In this document: positions 5,889 to 13,778 of the stretch, piece after piece
Layout: each line of letters starts with the position of its first letter
Position numbering within the stretch: the first letter of the stretch is position 1
DNA from: an uncultured Odoribacter sp.
Lineage (GTDB): Bacteria > Bacteroidota > Bacteroidia > Bacteroidales > Marinifilaceae
Reading direction: 5' to 3'
Length of the DNA: 14,488 nt
NCBI GenBank assembly: GCA_905193145.1
Contig: CAJJNP010000073.1
Coordinates: forward strand, 1-14,488
Made by a program: the position numbers and the translations under genes
Notes under the pieces: model-generated
Told to the model about the DNA's origin: nothing
Database searches by the model: none
What the model saw: only the letters and a program-made list of their open reading frames with translations

Positions 5889-7998
5889 AGCTGATGTAGC
5901 GCCAAGTGATTCTGGTCTTGAACAGACGTTTGATTTGTGAAGCAAAAACTTGGTTGTCAGTATTCTGTAAGTTCGGATCCTTTTCTAGAATCTCATTTGC
6001 AGCACGTGAGGCTTCGTTGAGAATGATGGCATCTTTACCAAGGTTTGCAACTTTCAAACTACAAGTAAGTCCACTTTGTTGAGTCCCTTCTATGTCGCCT
6101 GGTCCTCGGAGTTTTAGGTCTGCTTCTGCTATTTCAAATCCGTCATTTGTAGATGTCATTGTTTCAATCCGTTTCCTTGAATCATTGGAAATCTTATAGG
6201 ATGTCATTAATATACAATAGGATTGGTCTGCGCCACGTCCTACTCTTCCTCGTAGTTGGTGTAGTTGGGAGAGTCCGAATCGCTCAGCACTTTCAATAAC
6301 CATTATGGAAGCATTGGGGACGTTTACCCCCACTTCAATGACTGTCGTTGCTACTAAAATCTTGGTTTCTGCTGTTGCAAAACGACGCATTTCAGCGTCT
6401 TTCTCTGCTGGTTTCAGTTTGCCATGCACCATGCCGGTTTTGTATCCTTTCGGTAGAAAGTAGTTGTTAATTTGTTCGAATCCGGCTTCCAGATCTCGAA
6501 AGTCAAATTTTTCAGATTCTGAAATCAACGGATATACTACGTAAGCCTGTCTTCCTTTATCCAACTCTTTTTCGATAAAACGGAAAACATCCAATCGTTT
6601 TTTATCATATGTGTGCAAGGTGGTGATAGGCTTGCGTCCCGGAGGTAATTCGTCTATGACAGATACATCCAAATCTCCATAAAGTGTCATAGCTAGAGTT
6701 CGTGGTATTGGTGTGGCTGTCATGACCAAGACATGGGGAGGAATGCTGTTTTTTTGCCATAGTTTAGCCCGTTGGGCAACACCAAAGCGATGTTGCTCGT
6801 CAATAATGACAAGTCCGATATTTTTGAAAGTAACGACATCTTCTAGTAAGGCATGTGTCCCAATAAGAATCTGTAATGAACCATCCTGTAGTCCTTGATG
6901 AATTGTTTCACGTTCTTTTTTTCGGGTAGATCCTGTTAACAAGGCCACAGAGATGCCTAATTCGTGTAGCATGTTGCTGACTGTTTCGTAGTGCTGGGTG
7001 GCAAGAATTTCTGTTGGTGCCATGAGGCATGTTTGATAGCAATTATCCAATGCCATTAGCATACACATTATTGCTACCAATGTTTTACCGCTACCGACAT
7101 CTCCTTGTAACAGTCGGTTCATTTGTTTCCCAGAACCGCAATCTTGTCTGATTTCTTTGATTACACGTTTTTGAGCATTTGTGAGGTCGAAGGGAATGTA
7201 TTGTTTGTAAAATGTGTTGAAGTAATCACCTATCGTTGTGAATACATGCCCTTTGAAAGCTGTCTTTCGTTTGTATTTTAGTTTCAGTATATTCAGTTGA
7301 ATGTAGAAAAGCTCTTCGAATTTAAGGCGATAGAGAGCTTTGCGTAACATTTCTGGAGATTCAGGGAAATGAATATTGTATAGAGCTTCGTGTAAGTATA
7401 GCAGCTTATACTGTTGAATAAACCACGATGGGAGAGTCTCTGGAATTTTGATTTTAAGAGTTTTGAAGATAGTTGCTTGAATTTTGCTTATAGCCTTAGA
7501 ATTCAAGAACGCTTTTTTCATTTTTTCAGTTGTCTGGTAGATGGCTTGAAAACCCACCAATAATTGAGAGACCTTTTCAAAGTTGTCTATTTCCGGATGT
7601 ACAATATTTAATTGGTTGTTGAATAATGAAGGTTGTCCGAAAATCAGATATTCTTGGTTTGCATCCAGTTGATTGGCTAAATATTTAAATCCTTTGAACC
7701 AAACCAATTTCAATGAACCGCTGCCGTCATACGCAGTAGCCGTCATCCGCTGACTGCTGCCTGAACCTACTGTTTGCAGGTCACAGATCTTTGCTTTGAT
7801 TTGAATGTATGGAAGTTGGCTGTTAAGCTCTGAAATTTTATATATTTTACTTCGGTCTATATATTTATAGGGCACATGGTAAAGCATATCTTCATAGCTC
7901 TCTATCCCCAGTTCTGCTAATAGTACTGCGGCTTTTTTTTCTCCAACGCCAGGTAGAAACTTGATATTTAAACCGGATAGTTCCAAATCTTTATACAA
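5887..7998 (-). CDS. recG: ATP-dependent DNA helicase RecG
   Basis: Superfamily 2 double-strand DNA translocase that reverses stalled replication forks and processes branched recombination intermediates. At 703 residues it has the usual RecG length. Order of parts: LPGVGEKKA helix-hairpin-like segment (15-23); OB-fold wedge domain (about 60-150); Walker A GDVGSGKT (299-306); Walker B/DEAD-type box DEQH (400-403); motif III ATPIPRT (428-434); motif VI GRVGRG (584-589); and the RecG-specific TRG region LKLRGPGDIEGTQQSG (about 628-643). All key motifs are intact. No ATG fits the family N-terminus; TTG at 7998 is the best start, and the frame is open only to 8025 with no other standard start codon upstream. 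It is divergent from the methyltransferase-like gene. Confidence 0.93.
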   Translation of the reverse strand: MYKDLELSGLNIKFLPGVGEKKAAVLLAELGIESYEDMLYHVPYKYIDRSKIYKISELNSQLPYIQIKAKICDLQTVGSGSSQRMTATAYDGSGSLKLVWFKGFKYLANQLDANQEYLIFGQPSLFNNQLNIVHPEIDNFEKVSQLLVGFQAIYQTTEKMKKAFLNSKAISKIQATIFKTLKIKIPETLPSWFIQQYKLLYLHEALYNIHFPESPEMLRKALYRLKFEELFYIQLNILKLKYKRKTAFKGHVFTTIGDYFNTFYKQYIPFDLTNAQKRVIKEIRQDCGSGKQMNRLLQGDVGSGKTLVAIMCMLMALDNCYQTCLMAPTEILATQHYETVSNMLHELGISVALLTGSTRKKERETIHQGLQDGSLQILIGTHALLEDVVTFKNIGLVIIDEQHRFGVAQRAKLWQKNSIPPHVLVMTATPIPRTLAMTLYGDLDVSVIDELPPGRKPITTLHTYDKKRLDVFRFIEKELDKGRQAYVVYPLISESEKFDFRDLEAGFEQINNYFLPKGYKTGMVHGKLKPAEKDAEMRRFATAETKILVATTVIEVGVNVPNASIMVIESAERFGLSQLHQLRGRVGRGADQSYCILMTSYKISNDSRKRIETMTSTNDGFEIAEADLKLRGPGDIEGTQQSGLTCSLKVANLGKDAIILNEASRAANEILEKDPNLQNTDNQVFASQIKRLFKTRITWRYIS

Positions 7999-8006
7999 TA
8001 ACGATT

Positions 8007-8014
8007 CAAATATA
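8007..8014 (-). promoter_or_regulatory. Candidate -7 box for recG
   Basis: Reverse-strand TATATTTG (8014-8007) matches TAnnTTTG exactly and lies 8 nt before the TTG start of recG. No TTG-type -33 is found 19-21 bp upstream. If used, the mRNA has an extremely short leader. Confidence 0.4.
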
Positions 8015-8026
8015 CGGTTAATTGTT

Positions 8027-8034
8027 TAAATTTG
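8027..8034 (+). promoter_or_regulatory. Candidate -7 box for the methyltransferase-like gene
   Basis: TAAATTTG at 8027-8034 is a full match to TAnnTTTG, 23 bp before the preferred ATG at 8058. No good -33 is visible; its expected place overlaps the recG -7 box. Confidence 0.4.
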
Positions 8035-8057
8035 CTTTGTTAATAACGATTTTTGCA

Positions 8058-8624
8058 ATGGGGTATCTGAAGGAAAGACTCAAACATGCAATACGCTTTA
8101 GACATAAAAGAGGTTATGGTGTGCATTCGCCTTTTATGTTCAATCTGATATTGAATGTGATTCGCGACCGGGGAAAACAGTTTTCTTATCCGGTGGAATT
8201 GGAACAGGCTAATATTTTGAATCGAAAGGAACGGAAAGTTTTTCGTCTGTTGGCGCGCTTGATTCGCCATTTGCGTGTTCATAAGATTGTTTGTCTGGGT
8301 TTGAATTCTTCTTTATTGGCAAGCTATCTTTCAATGGTATATCAGGAAGCAGATGTCAGTGATGTTCCGGATAGAGTGTCGGATGCTGATTTCGTCTATA
8401 TCGGACGTCGGACCTTAGTCACTATAAATCTTTTTAATGATGAGGAGTGGATAAAGGATTATCCTAAATATATTGTAATTACAGATATATACAAAGATGC
8501 CCGGCATGCTCGTTTATGGCGTCAGTTGAATGAAAAGGCCACGGTTTCGGTAGATATGATGTGGTATGGCCTGCTATTCTTTGACCACAAAATTCAAAAG
8601 GGGAAATATCGGTTGATTATTTAA
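8058..8624 (+). CDS. Degenerate class I SAM-dependent methyltransferase-like protein
   Basis: 188 residues from the ATG at 8058; the frame opens at a TTG at 8022, but that start falls at the predicted promoter. The N-terminus (IRFRHKRGYGVHSPFMFNLI) is the hallmark of a Bacteroidetes class I methyltransferase family, and the C-terminal block (VSVDMMWYGLLFFDHKIQKGKYRLII) matches that family's end. The middle, which should carry the SAM-binding glycine-rich loop, reads IVCLGLNSSLLASYL and lacks a convincing G-x-G motif, and the protein is shorter than typical members of about 240-260 residues. I infer that the catalytic core has eroded, leaving a probable non-catalytic relative. It lies 21 bp before the cobalamin adenosyltransferase gene and is likely co-transcribed with it. 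Confidence 0.6.
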   Translation: MGYLKERLKHAIRFRHKRGYGVHSPFMFNLILNVIRDRGKQFSYPVELEQANILNRKERKVFRLLARLIRHLRVHKIVCLGLNSSLLASYLSMVYQEADVSDVPDRVSDADFVYIGRRTLVTINLFNDEEWIKDYPKYIVITDIYKDARHARLWRQLNEKATVSVDMMWYGLLFFDHKIQKGKYRLII

Positions 8625-8645
8625 TATTTAATGGCTTAATGTATT

Positions 8646-9194
8646 ATGAAAATTTATACAAAAACAGGAGATAAAGGTACGACTTCGTTAGTTGGAGGTC
8701 AAAGAGTGCCTAAAAATAGTGCACGTTTGGAAGCATATGGCACTGTTGATGAATTGAATAGTTGCATCGGAATCGTACGTTCATGCAAGTTGAACGCACC
8801 ATTGGTAGAAGAGTTGGTTGAAATACAACGTCGCTTGTTTGATGTTGGGGGAAATTTAGCGACAGACCCATCCGATTTACATGTAAAAGTATGTATTCGG
8901 GAGGAAGATATTATTATGTTGGAGCAGGCTATTGATCGTATGGATGCAGATGTTCCTCCCATGAGAGCATTTGTGTTGCCAGGTGGTGATAGTCAAGCGG
9001 TCTCTTTCTGTCATTTGGCTCGGACCATTTGTCGAAGGGCTGAGCGTCGGATTCTTGACTTATCTGCACAATCTGACGTGGACGAGTTGTTGTTGAAATA
9101 CATCAATCGCTTGTCAGATTATCTTTTCATGCTTTCACGTAAGATTGCTCACGATGAGGGTATTGAAGAAATGAAATGGGAGGCTCGTAAGTAG
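8646..9194 (+). CDS. Cob(I)alamin adenosyltransferase, PduO type (CobO/ATR family)
   Basis: Transfers the 5'-deoxyadenosyl group of ATP to cob(I)alamin, making adenosylcobalamin (coenzyme B12) for enzymes such as methylmalonyl-CoA mutase. The ATP-binding N-terminus KIYTKTGDKGTTSLVGG (2-18) is present, followed by RLEAYGTVDELNS (27-39), the conserved FVLPGG (109-114), RTICRRAER (126-134) with the active-site arginines, and YINRLSDYLF (152-161). This pattern is diagnostic for the trimeric PduO-type enzymes and distinct from CobA/BtuR and EutT. At 182 residues the length is normal for a stand-alone domain. Second gene of a two-gene unit; its stop is 8 bp from the stop of the convergent DUF389 gene. 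Confidence 0.92.
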   Translation: MKIYTKTGDKGTTSLVGGQRVPKNSARLEAYGTVDELNSCIGIVRSCKLNAPLVEELVEIQRRLFDVGGNLATDPSDLHVKVCIREEDIIMLEQAIDRMDADVPPMRAFVLPGGDSQAVSFCHLARTICRRAERRILDLSAQSDVDELLLKYINRLSDYLFMLSRKIAHDEGIEEMKWEARK

Positions 9195-9198
9195 CCTC
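9180..9198. terminator. Small hairpin between convergent genes
   Basis: gaggct (9180-9185) pairs with agcctc (9193-9198) around a 7 nt loop and spans the adenosyltransferase stop codon, 5 bp from the end of the DUF389 gene. No U-run follows on either strand, so a role as a bidirectional terminator is only a weak suggestion. Confidence 0.3.
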
Positions 9199-9202
9199 TC
9201 TG

Positions 9203-10564
9203 CTAATCTTCCTTCAAAAGGATTAATTTTTCAGGTTTGACATGCAGGCGTGTAGATAGCCATTGATGGAGTTGTTCCGTTTTGGCTTTTTGCGCCTTGT
9301 GTTGGTATCGTAAAATTGCAACAGATAGAGTGTCGCTTGTACTTCCTGTTATATGATTGCGTATGATTTGCGATAAGGCAATGCTGCTGATGTCCGGGAA
9401 GAGCACCTGTATCTCTGGAACAATCGCTTTGCTTAGCGAATCATAGCTGACATAATTATTCAATTGCTTTTGCAGCCGGATGATTTCTGCTTCTTGTCGC
9501 TGAGCCTGCTGGCGGCTTTGTTTGTAGAAATCTTGTAGAACAAGCTTGCTCAGTTCATCTGTTTGTTGCTCCTCTTTATTTCTATTGATTCCCTGTTCAA
9601 TATGTAATTTGCATCCCTCCAAATGGTAGTGTGCCAATTTCTGATGAAGCATACCGATATAGTCGTCCGGAATTTCTTTTCCAATCAGAGTAACGGCAAT
9701 GCTGTCTTCGTGGATACTTTTATTGACAATAAATGTGTTGGGGTATTTGATTTCATTGCTGATAAAACGGGCGGCATTGTTTTCAAAAATATTTTTCTTG
9801 ATCATGATGTAGGTAATGTGTACGCTAGGAACCATCGTAACAATCAATATGGCATAAACGATTTGTTGTACTCGTTTCTCGCGTGCTTTATCTACAAATA
9901 CTTTCTTTTTAAAGTGCATGAGCTTTACTCCTAGTGTTGTCGCAAAAGCGATGAACACAGAATTTATCATATAAAGATAGAACGCTCCGAAAAAATAGGT
10001 AAAGTTTCCGCTGGCAATGCCGAAGCCTGCCGTACAAAGAGGAGGCATAAGGGCAGTCGCAATGGCTACTCCGGGGATGACATTACCTTTTAGCTTTGTA
10101 CTGGAAGCCACGATTCCGGCCAAACCGCCAAAGAATGCTATCAAGACATCATAAATAGTCGGGGTGGTCCTTGCCAACAGTTCGGAGCGGGCCTCGTTTA
10201 GAGGTGAGATTAAAAAATAGAGGGTAGAGGTAAGTATTCCAAAGATAGTGGCAATTGCCAGATTTCTAAAGGCTTTCTTGATGAGTTCAAAATCGTTGAT
10301 ACCAATACCTAATCCAATGCCCATGATGGGACCCATCAAAGGAGAGATTAACATGGCTCCGATAATGACAGCTGTTGAATTAACGTTCAGCCCCAATGAG
10401 GCGATAAAAATGGCAAAAATCAACACCCAAAGGTTGCTCCCTCGGAAATTAATACCTTTAAGAATATTTTCAATGGTTTCTGCTTCATTTTCTCTTTCTT
10501 CTGAGGGGTCAAAAATACTGTTTAAGTAATTTTTGGCTTGTATGATAATATCTGTTAGTGCCAT
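9203..10564 (-). CDS. DUF389 (TIGR00341-type) membrane protein
   Basis: 453 residues. The N-terminal half has about seven hydrophobic segments (about 44-60, 64-88, 102-120, 138-153, 161-182, 187-212, 234-256) carrying the family hallmarks: AVIIGAMLISPLMGPIMGIGLGIG (central part at 65-88), FFGGLAGIVASS and GVAIATALMPPLCTAG (165-180). The C-terminal half (about 260-453) is soluble and contains a Gln/Glu-rich probable coiled coil around residues 325-365. The family is conserved but uncharacterised; transport has been guessed from topology alone. It is the second gene of a reverse operon, 30 bp after the flippase. The large cytoplasmic or periplasmic tail is longer than the bare DUF389 core. Confidence 0.85.
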   Translation of the reverse strand: MALTDIIIQAKNYLNSIFDPSEERENEAETIENILKGINFRGSNLWVLIFAIFIASLGLNVNSTAVIIGAMLISPLMGPIMGIGLGIGINDFELIKKAFRNLAIATIFGILTSTLYFLISPLNEARSELLARTTPTIYDVLIAFFGGLAGIVASSTKLKGNVIPGVAIATALMPPLCTAGFGIASGNFTYFFGAFYLYMINSVFIAFATTLGVKLMHFKKKVFVDKAREKRVQQIVYAILIVTMVPSVHITYIMIKKNIFENNAARFISNEIKYPNTFIVNKSIHEDSIAVTLIGKEIPDDYIGMLHQKLAHYHLEGCKLHIEQGINRNKEEQQTDELSKLVLQDFYKQSRQQAQRQEAEIIRLQKQLNNYVSYDSLSKAIVPEIQVLFPDISSIALSQIIRNHITGSTSDTLSVAILRYQHKAQKAKTEQLHQWLSTRLHVKPEKLILLKED

Positions 10565-10594
10565 AATTGATTGGATATAAAATATTATTATGGA

Positions 10595-12091
10595 TTAGAT
10601 GCGCTTGCGAAAAATACGGTTTAGAATTGGAATTTCGTTTAATGGTAAATCTTTTTTTATTAAATAGACCAGATAAATTGCGAGCAGACCGGTTCGGAAT
10701 ATCAGGCGTAAAATGAGATTGTCGATATTGACCCATGTGCCGATGAAATACAGAATCAATGCCAATCCCGTATATTGGGCAATGGCCTTTAAATCGTAGC
10801 TGATAGGATAATATTTCTGACCTATGAGCCATGAAAAGAACATCATGGCAAAATAACATGCAAATGCAGCCCAGGCACAAGCGACATAACCGAACATGGG
10901 TACGAATATAATATTGGCAGTCACAATGATTACCAGGCCGATAAGAGAAAAATAAACACCCCATTGTGTCCGGTCTGTCAGTTTATACCATAATGACAAA
11001 TTGAAAAAAATGCCGGAAAATAATTCTGCCATCATAATAATAGGCACCACTTTTAGGCCTTCAAAATATCGCGGATCTATAAAATAACGGATAATGTCCA
11101 AATAGAACATGACACCAAGAAATATCAGCAAATCGACAATGATAAAGTATTTCATAGCCAAAGCGTAAGTTGCCCGTTTGTCTTCGCCTTTGGTACGGGC
11201 AAAGATAAAGGGTTCGTAGGCATATCTGAATGCTTGGGTAAACATAATCATGACTACGGCAATTTTTGCGTTGGCACCGTAAATACCTAATTGGTGTGAA
11301 GCCTCAGCTGCATCCGGAATCAGGTAGGTGTAAAGAATTTTGTCGAAGTTTTGGTTAAGCATTCCTGCCAGTCCGAGAATCAGCAATGGAAATGAATAAT
11401 GCAGAATTTGTCGTAGCAGTTGAAATTGAAACTGCCATCTGATGCGGACAATTTCGGGCAGGAGCATCAATAGGATAATGCCGGAGGTCAGTACGTTTGA
11501 AACAAGGATGTAGCCAACACCGTAATCCGGATTATAGAACCAGCTAATCCATTCTGTATGGTTAATATGGATTTTGGGACAGACGACTAAAAAGAAAATA
11601 TTGAAAATAATTGTCAGTCCGATATTTAAAAGTTTTAGAGCAGCAAAGCGCAAAGGCCGTAAACGGTAGCGCAGATAGGCAAAAGGAAGGGCACTGAAAA
11701 CATCCAATGCAATAATAATGGCGATTAGGGCAACATATTCCGGATGTGCTCCACTTTGAAGCAGATCAGACAACGGAGTTAGGAATCCGAATACCAGTCC
11801 GAGAAACAGGGAGGTTGTGATACCCAAAGAGGTCATGCACGTAGCATACACGGTTTGCGGGTCTCCTTTGTCCGGGTCATTGGCAAAACGGAAAAAACCG
11901 GTTTCCAATCCATACGTAAGTAAAACCAGCATTAAGCCAATCCAAGCATACAGATTGACAATAATGCCATATTCTTCCGGCATCAGAAGATAGGTATAAA
12001 GTGGGGTCAGACACCAGTTCAAGAATTTCCCGATGATGCTGCTCAAGCCGTAAATGGCTGTATCTTTTGCCAAGCTTTTAATTCCTGCCAT
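10595..12091 (-). CDS. Polysaccharide/lipid-linked oligosaccharide flippase (MOP superfamily, Wzx-like)
   Basis: 498-residue polytopic membrane protein with about 12-14 predicted helices. The N-terminus LAKDTAIYGLSSIIGKFLNWCLTPLYTYLLMPEEYGI is typical of the oligosaccharyl-lipid flippases of the MOP/MATE-like superfamily that move undecaprenyl-linked sugar units across the inner membrane. The segments YGLETGFFRFAND and FTQAFRYAYEPFIFARTKGED also match Bacteroidetes lipopolysaccharide biosynthesis flippases. No glycosyltransferase or polymerase genes lie beside it, so it is a stand-alone flippase outside a capsule cluster and the exported lipid cannot be inferred. First gene of a reverse unit with the DUF389 gene. 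Confidence 0.85.
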   Translation of the reverse strand: MAGIKSLAKDTAIYGLSSIIGKFLNWCLTPLYTYLLMPEEYGIIVNLYAWIGLMLVLLTYGLETGFFRFANDPDKGDPQTVYATCMTSLGITTSLFLGLVFGFLTPLSDLLQSGAHPEYVALIAIIIALDVFSALPFAYLRYRLRPLRFAALKLLNIGLTIIFNIFFLVVCPKIHINHTEWISWFYNPDYGVGYILVSNVLTSGIILLMLLPEIVRIRWQFQFQLLRQILHYSFPLLILGLAGMLNQNFDKILYTYLIPDAAEASHQLGIYGANAKIAVVMIMFTQAFRYAYEPFIFARTKGEDKRATYALAMKYFIIVDLLIFLGVMFYLDIIRYFIDPRYFEGLKVVPIIMMAELFSGIFFNLSLWYKLTDRTQWGVYFSLIGLVIIVTANIIFVPMFGYVACAWAAFACYFAMMFFSWLIGQKYYPISYDLKAIAQYTGLALILYFIGTWVNIDNLILRLIFRTGLLAIYLVYLIKKDLPLNEIPILNRIFRKRI

Positions 12092-12116
12092 ATCGTTGGA
12101 TATAGGTAAATTTTGA

Positions 12117-12124
12117 CAAAGATA
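12117..12124 (-). promoter_or_regulatory. Candidate -7 box for the flippase operon
   Basis: Reverse-strand TATCTTTG (12124-12117) is an exact TAnnTTTG match, 25 bp before the flippase ATG. A -33 element is not clear. Confidence 0.5.
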
Positions 12125-12133
12125 CGAATTTTA

Positions 12134-12162
12134 TTTGTTTTGGGTTATTTTCTGTACCTTTG
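12134..12162 (+). promoter_or_regulatory. Predicted promoter of the GNAT-nitrilase gene
   Basis: TACCTTTG at 12155-12162 is an exact -7 match; TTTG at 12134-12137 gives a slightly short 17 bp spacer. The predicted start near 12169 fits translation from 12183 and argues against the in-frame TTG at 12135. Confidence 0.6.
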
Positions 12163-12182
12163 CGACAGATTTATTATATGAA

Positions 12183-13727
12183 ATGATGGAACCAATGCAG
12201 AAGATTAGTAAAGTGGAAGTGCGTAAACTCCACATGGATGACTATGCTCAGCTTGCCCAGTCGTTTACCAGAGTATATGCGGACAAGGATGTGTTTTGGA
12301 CACACCAGCAAATCAAAAAGTTGATACAGATTTTCCCGGAAGGACAGATCGTGACCGTTGTGAACAATAAGATTGTAGGTTGTGCTCTTTCTATTATTGT
12401 CGATTATGATTTAGTGAAAGGTGATCATACGTATGCCAAGGTGACTGGCAATGAAACTTTTTCTACTCATAATCCCAAGGGAAATATTCTTTACGGGATA
12501 GAGGTGTTTATTCATCCTGATTACAGAGGATTGCGCTTGGCTCGGCGAATGTATGAATATCGTAAGGAGTTGTGTGAAAAATTAAATCTGAAGGCTATCA
12601 TGTTCGGAGGACGGATTCCCAATTATTACAAATATTCCGACAAGATGCAGCCTAAGGAATATATTGAAAAGGTGCGTTCGCGTGATATTTATGATCCGGT
12701 GCTGACTTTCCAGCTCTCCAATGATTTTCACGTTCGTCGTGTAATGAAGAACTATCTGCCTAATGATGAGGAGTCTCGTCATTGCGCCACTCTTTTGCAG
12801 TGGGACAATATATATTATCAGCCTCCCACGGAGAATATCGTTGATAAAAAAACAACGGTACGGGTGGGGATTGTGCAGTGGCAGATGCGTCCCTATAAGA
12901 CCTTGGATGATGTGTTTGAGCAGGTGGAATTCTTTGTTGATGCAGTTTCCGATTACAAAAGTGATTTTATCCTTTTCCCTGAATATTTCAATGCCCCTTT
13001 GATGTCTGAGTTCAACCACTTGGGCGAAGCTCAGAGTATCCGGGCTTTAGCTCAGTATACGGAACAGATACGCGAGCGGTTTATCGATTTGGCTATCAGT
13101 TATAATATTAACATCATTACTGGTAGCATGCCTTTGTTGTTGGAGGATGGTACATTATATAATGTCGGATATCTCGTTCGTCGTGATGGAACTTTTGAGC
13201 AATACGAAAAGATTCATGTCACTCCGGATGAAATCAAAAGCTGGGGCTTGTCTGGCGGGCATCTTGTGCAGACATTTGATACCGACTGTGCCAAAATAGG
13301 AGTGTTGATTTGCTACGATGTAGAGTTCCCCGAATTGTCGCGTATTATGGCAGAACAGGGAATGCAGATTCTTTTTGTGCCGTTCCTGACTGACACACAG
13401 AATGCCTATTCCCGTGTAAGAGTGTGTGCTCAGGCACGTGCCATTGAAAATGAATGTTTTGTTGTAATCGCCGGCAGTGTGGGTAACTTGCCGCGTGTGC
13501 ATAATATGGATATCCAATATGCTCAATCGGGCGTGTTTACGCCGTGTGACTTTGCCTTCCCGACCGATGGTCGCCGTGCAGAGGCTACTCCTAATACGGA
13601 AATGATTCTGGTCTCGGATGTTGATCTGGATTTGTTGAATGAGCTACATACTTACGGTAGTGTTCATAACTTATTGGATCGTCGTCACGACCTTTATGAA
13701 CTGAAATTGAAGAAAGGGAACTCATAA
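12183..13727 (+). CDS. GNAT acetyltransferase-nitrilase (carbon-nitrogen hydrolase) fusion protein
   Basis: 514 residues joining two enzymes. Residues about 1-200 form a GNAT N-acetyltransferase-like domain with the acetyl-CoA loop YRGLRLARRMYEYR (R115-G-L-R-L-A120). Residues about 225-514 form a nitrilase/carbon-nitrogen hydrolase with the full catalytic triad: E267 in LFPEYF, K343 in YEKIHV, and C377 in LICYDVEFPEL. The same architecture and length occur in Bacillus YhcX-type proteins. The nitrilase half probably hydrolyses an amide; the substrate is unknown. The frame opens at a TTG at 12135, but a promoter overlaps it, so the ATG at 12183 is preferred; ATGs at 12186 and 12195 are alternatives. 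Both active centres look intact. It is divergently transcribed from the flippase operon. Confidence 0.88.
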   Translation: MMEPMQKISKVEVRKLHMDDYAQLAQSFTRVYADKDVFWTHQQIKKLIQIFPEGQIVTVVNNKIVGCALSIIVDYDLVKGDHTYAKVTGNETFSTHNPKGNILYGIEVFIHPDYRGLRLARRMYEYRKELCEKLNLKAIMFGGRIPNYYKYSDKMQPKEYIEKVRSRDIYDPVLTFQLSNDFHVRRVMKNYLPNDEESRHCATLLQWDNIYYQPPTENIVDKKTTVRVGIVQWQMRPYKTLDDVFEQVEFFVDAVSDYKSDFILFPEYFNAPLMSEFNHLGEAQSIRALAQYTEQIRERFIDLAISYNINIITGSMPLLLEDGTLYNVGYLVRRDGTFEQYEKIHVTPDEIKSWGLSGGHLVQTFDTDCAKIGVLICYDVEFPELSRIMAEQGMQILFVPFLTDTQNAYSRVRVCAQARAIENECFVVIAGSVGNLPRVHNMDIQYAQSGVFTPCDFAFPTDGRRAEATPNTEMILVSDVDLDLLNELHTYGSVHNLLDRRHDLYELKLKKGNS

Positions 13728-13750
13728 TTATCCCTCTCTTCTCTTTTGTT
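13709..13750 (+). terminator. Probable terminator of the GNAT-nitrilase gene
   Basis: gaagaaaggga (13709-13719) pairs with tccctctcttc (13731-13741) with one mismatch, around an 11 nt loop, followed by T-rich sequence. The stem overlaps the gene's final codons. Confidence 0.45.
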
Positions 13751-13778
13751 TCTCTCTTACTTAAATATAAGTCATTTT

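Noticed and set aside
8022..8057. TTG start for the methyltransferase-like gene adding 12 residues
   Set aside because: It precedes the predicted -7 box at 8027-8034, and the ATG at 8058 suits the family opening.
10509..10964. 151-codon frame on the same strand overlapping the flippase and DUF389 genes
   Set aside because: It runs in another frame through a clear membrane-protein gene; its Cys/His/Tyr-rich composition is typical of out-of-frame reading.
12135..12182. TTG start for the GNAT-nitrilase gene adding 16 residues
   Set aside because: The -7 box at 12155-12162 lies inside this extension, so the start codon would not be in the mRNA.
12582..13019. 145-codon reverse-strand frame inside the GNAT-nitrilase gene
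   Set aside because: Antisense shadow of a well-supported enzyme; no domain recognised.
13155..13526. 123-codon reverse-strand frame inside the nitrilase domain
   Set aside because: It lies opposite the catalytic Lys and Cys motifs and has no recognisable features of its own.
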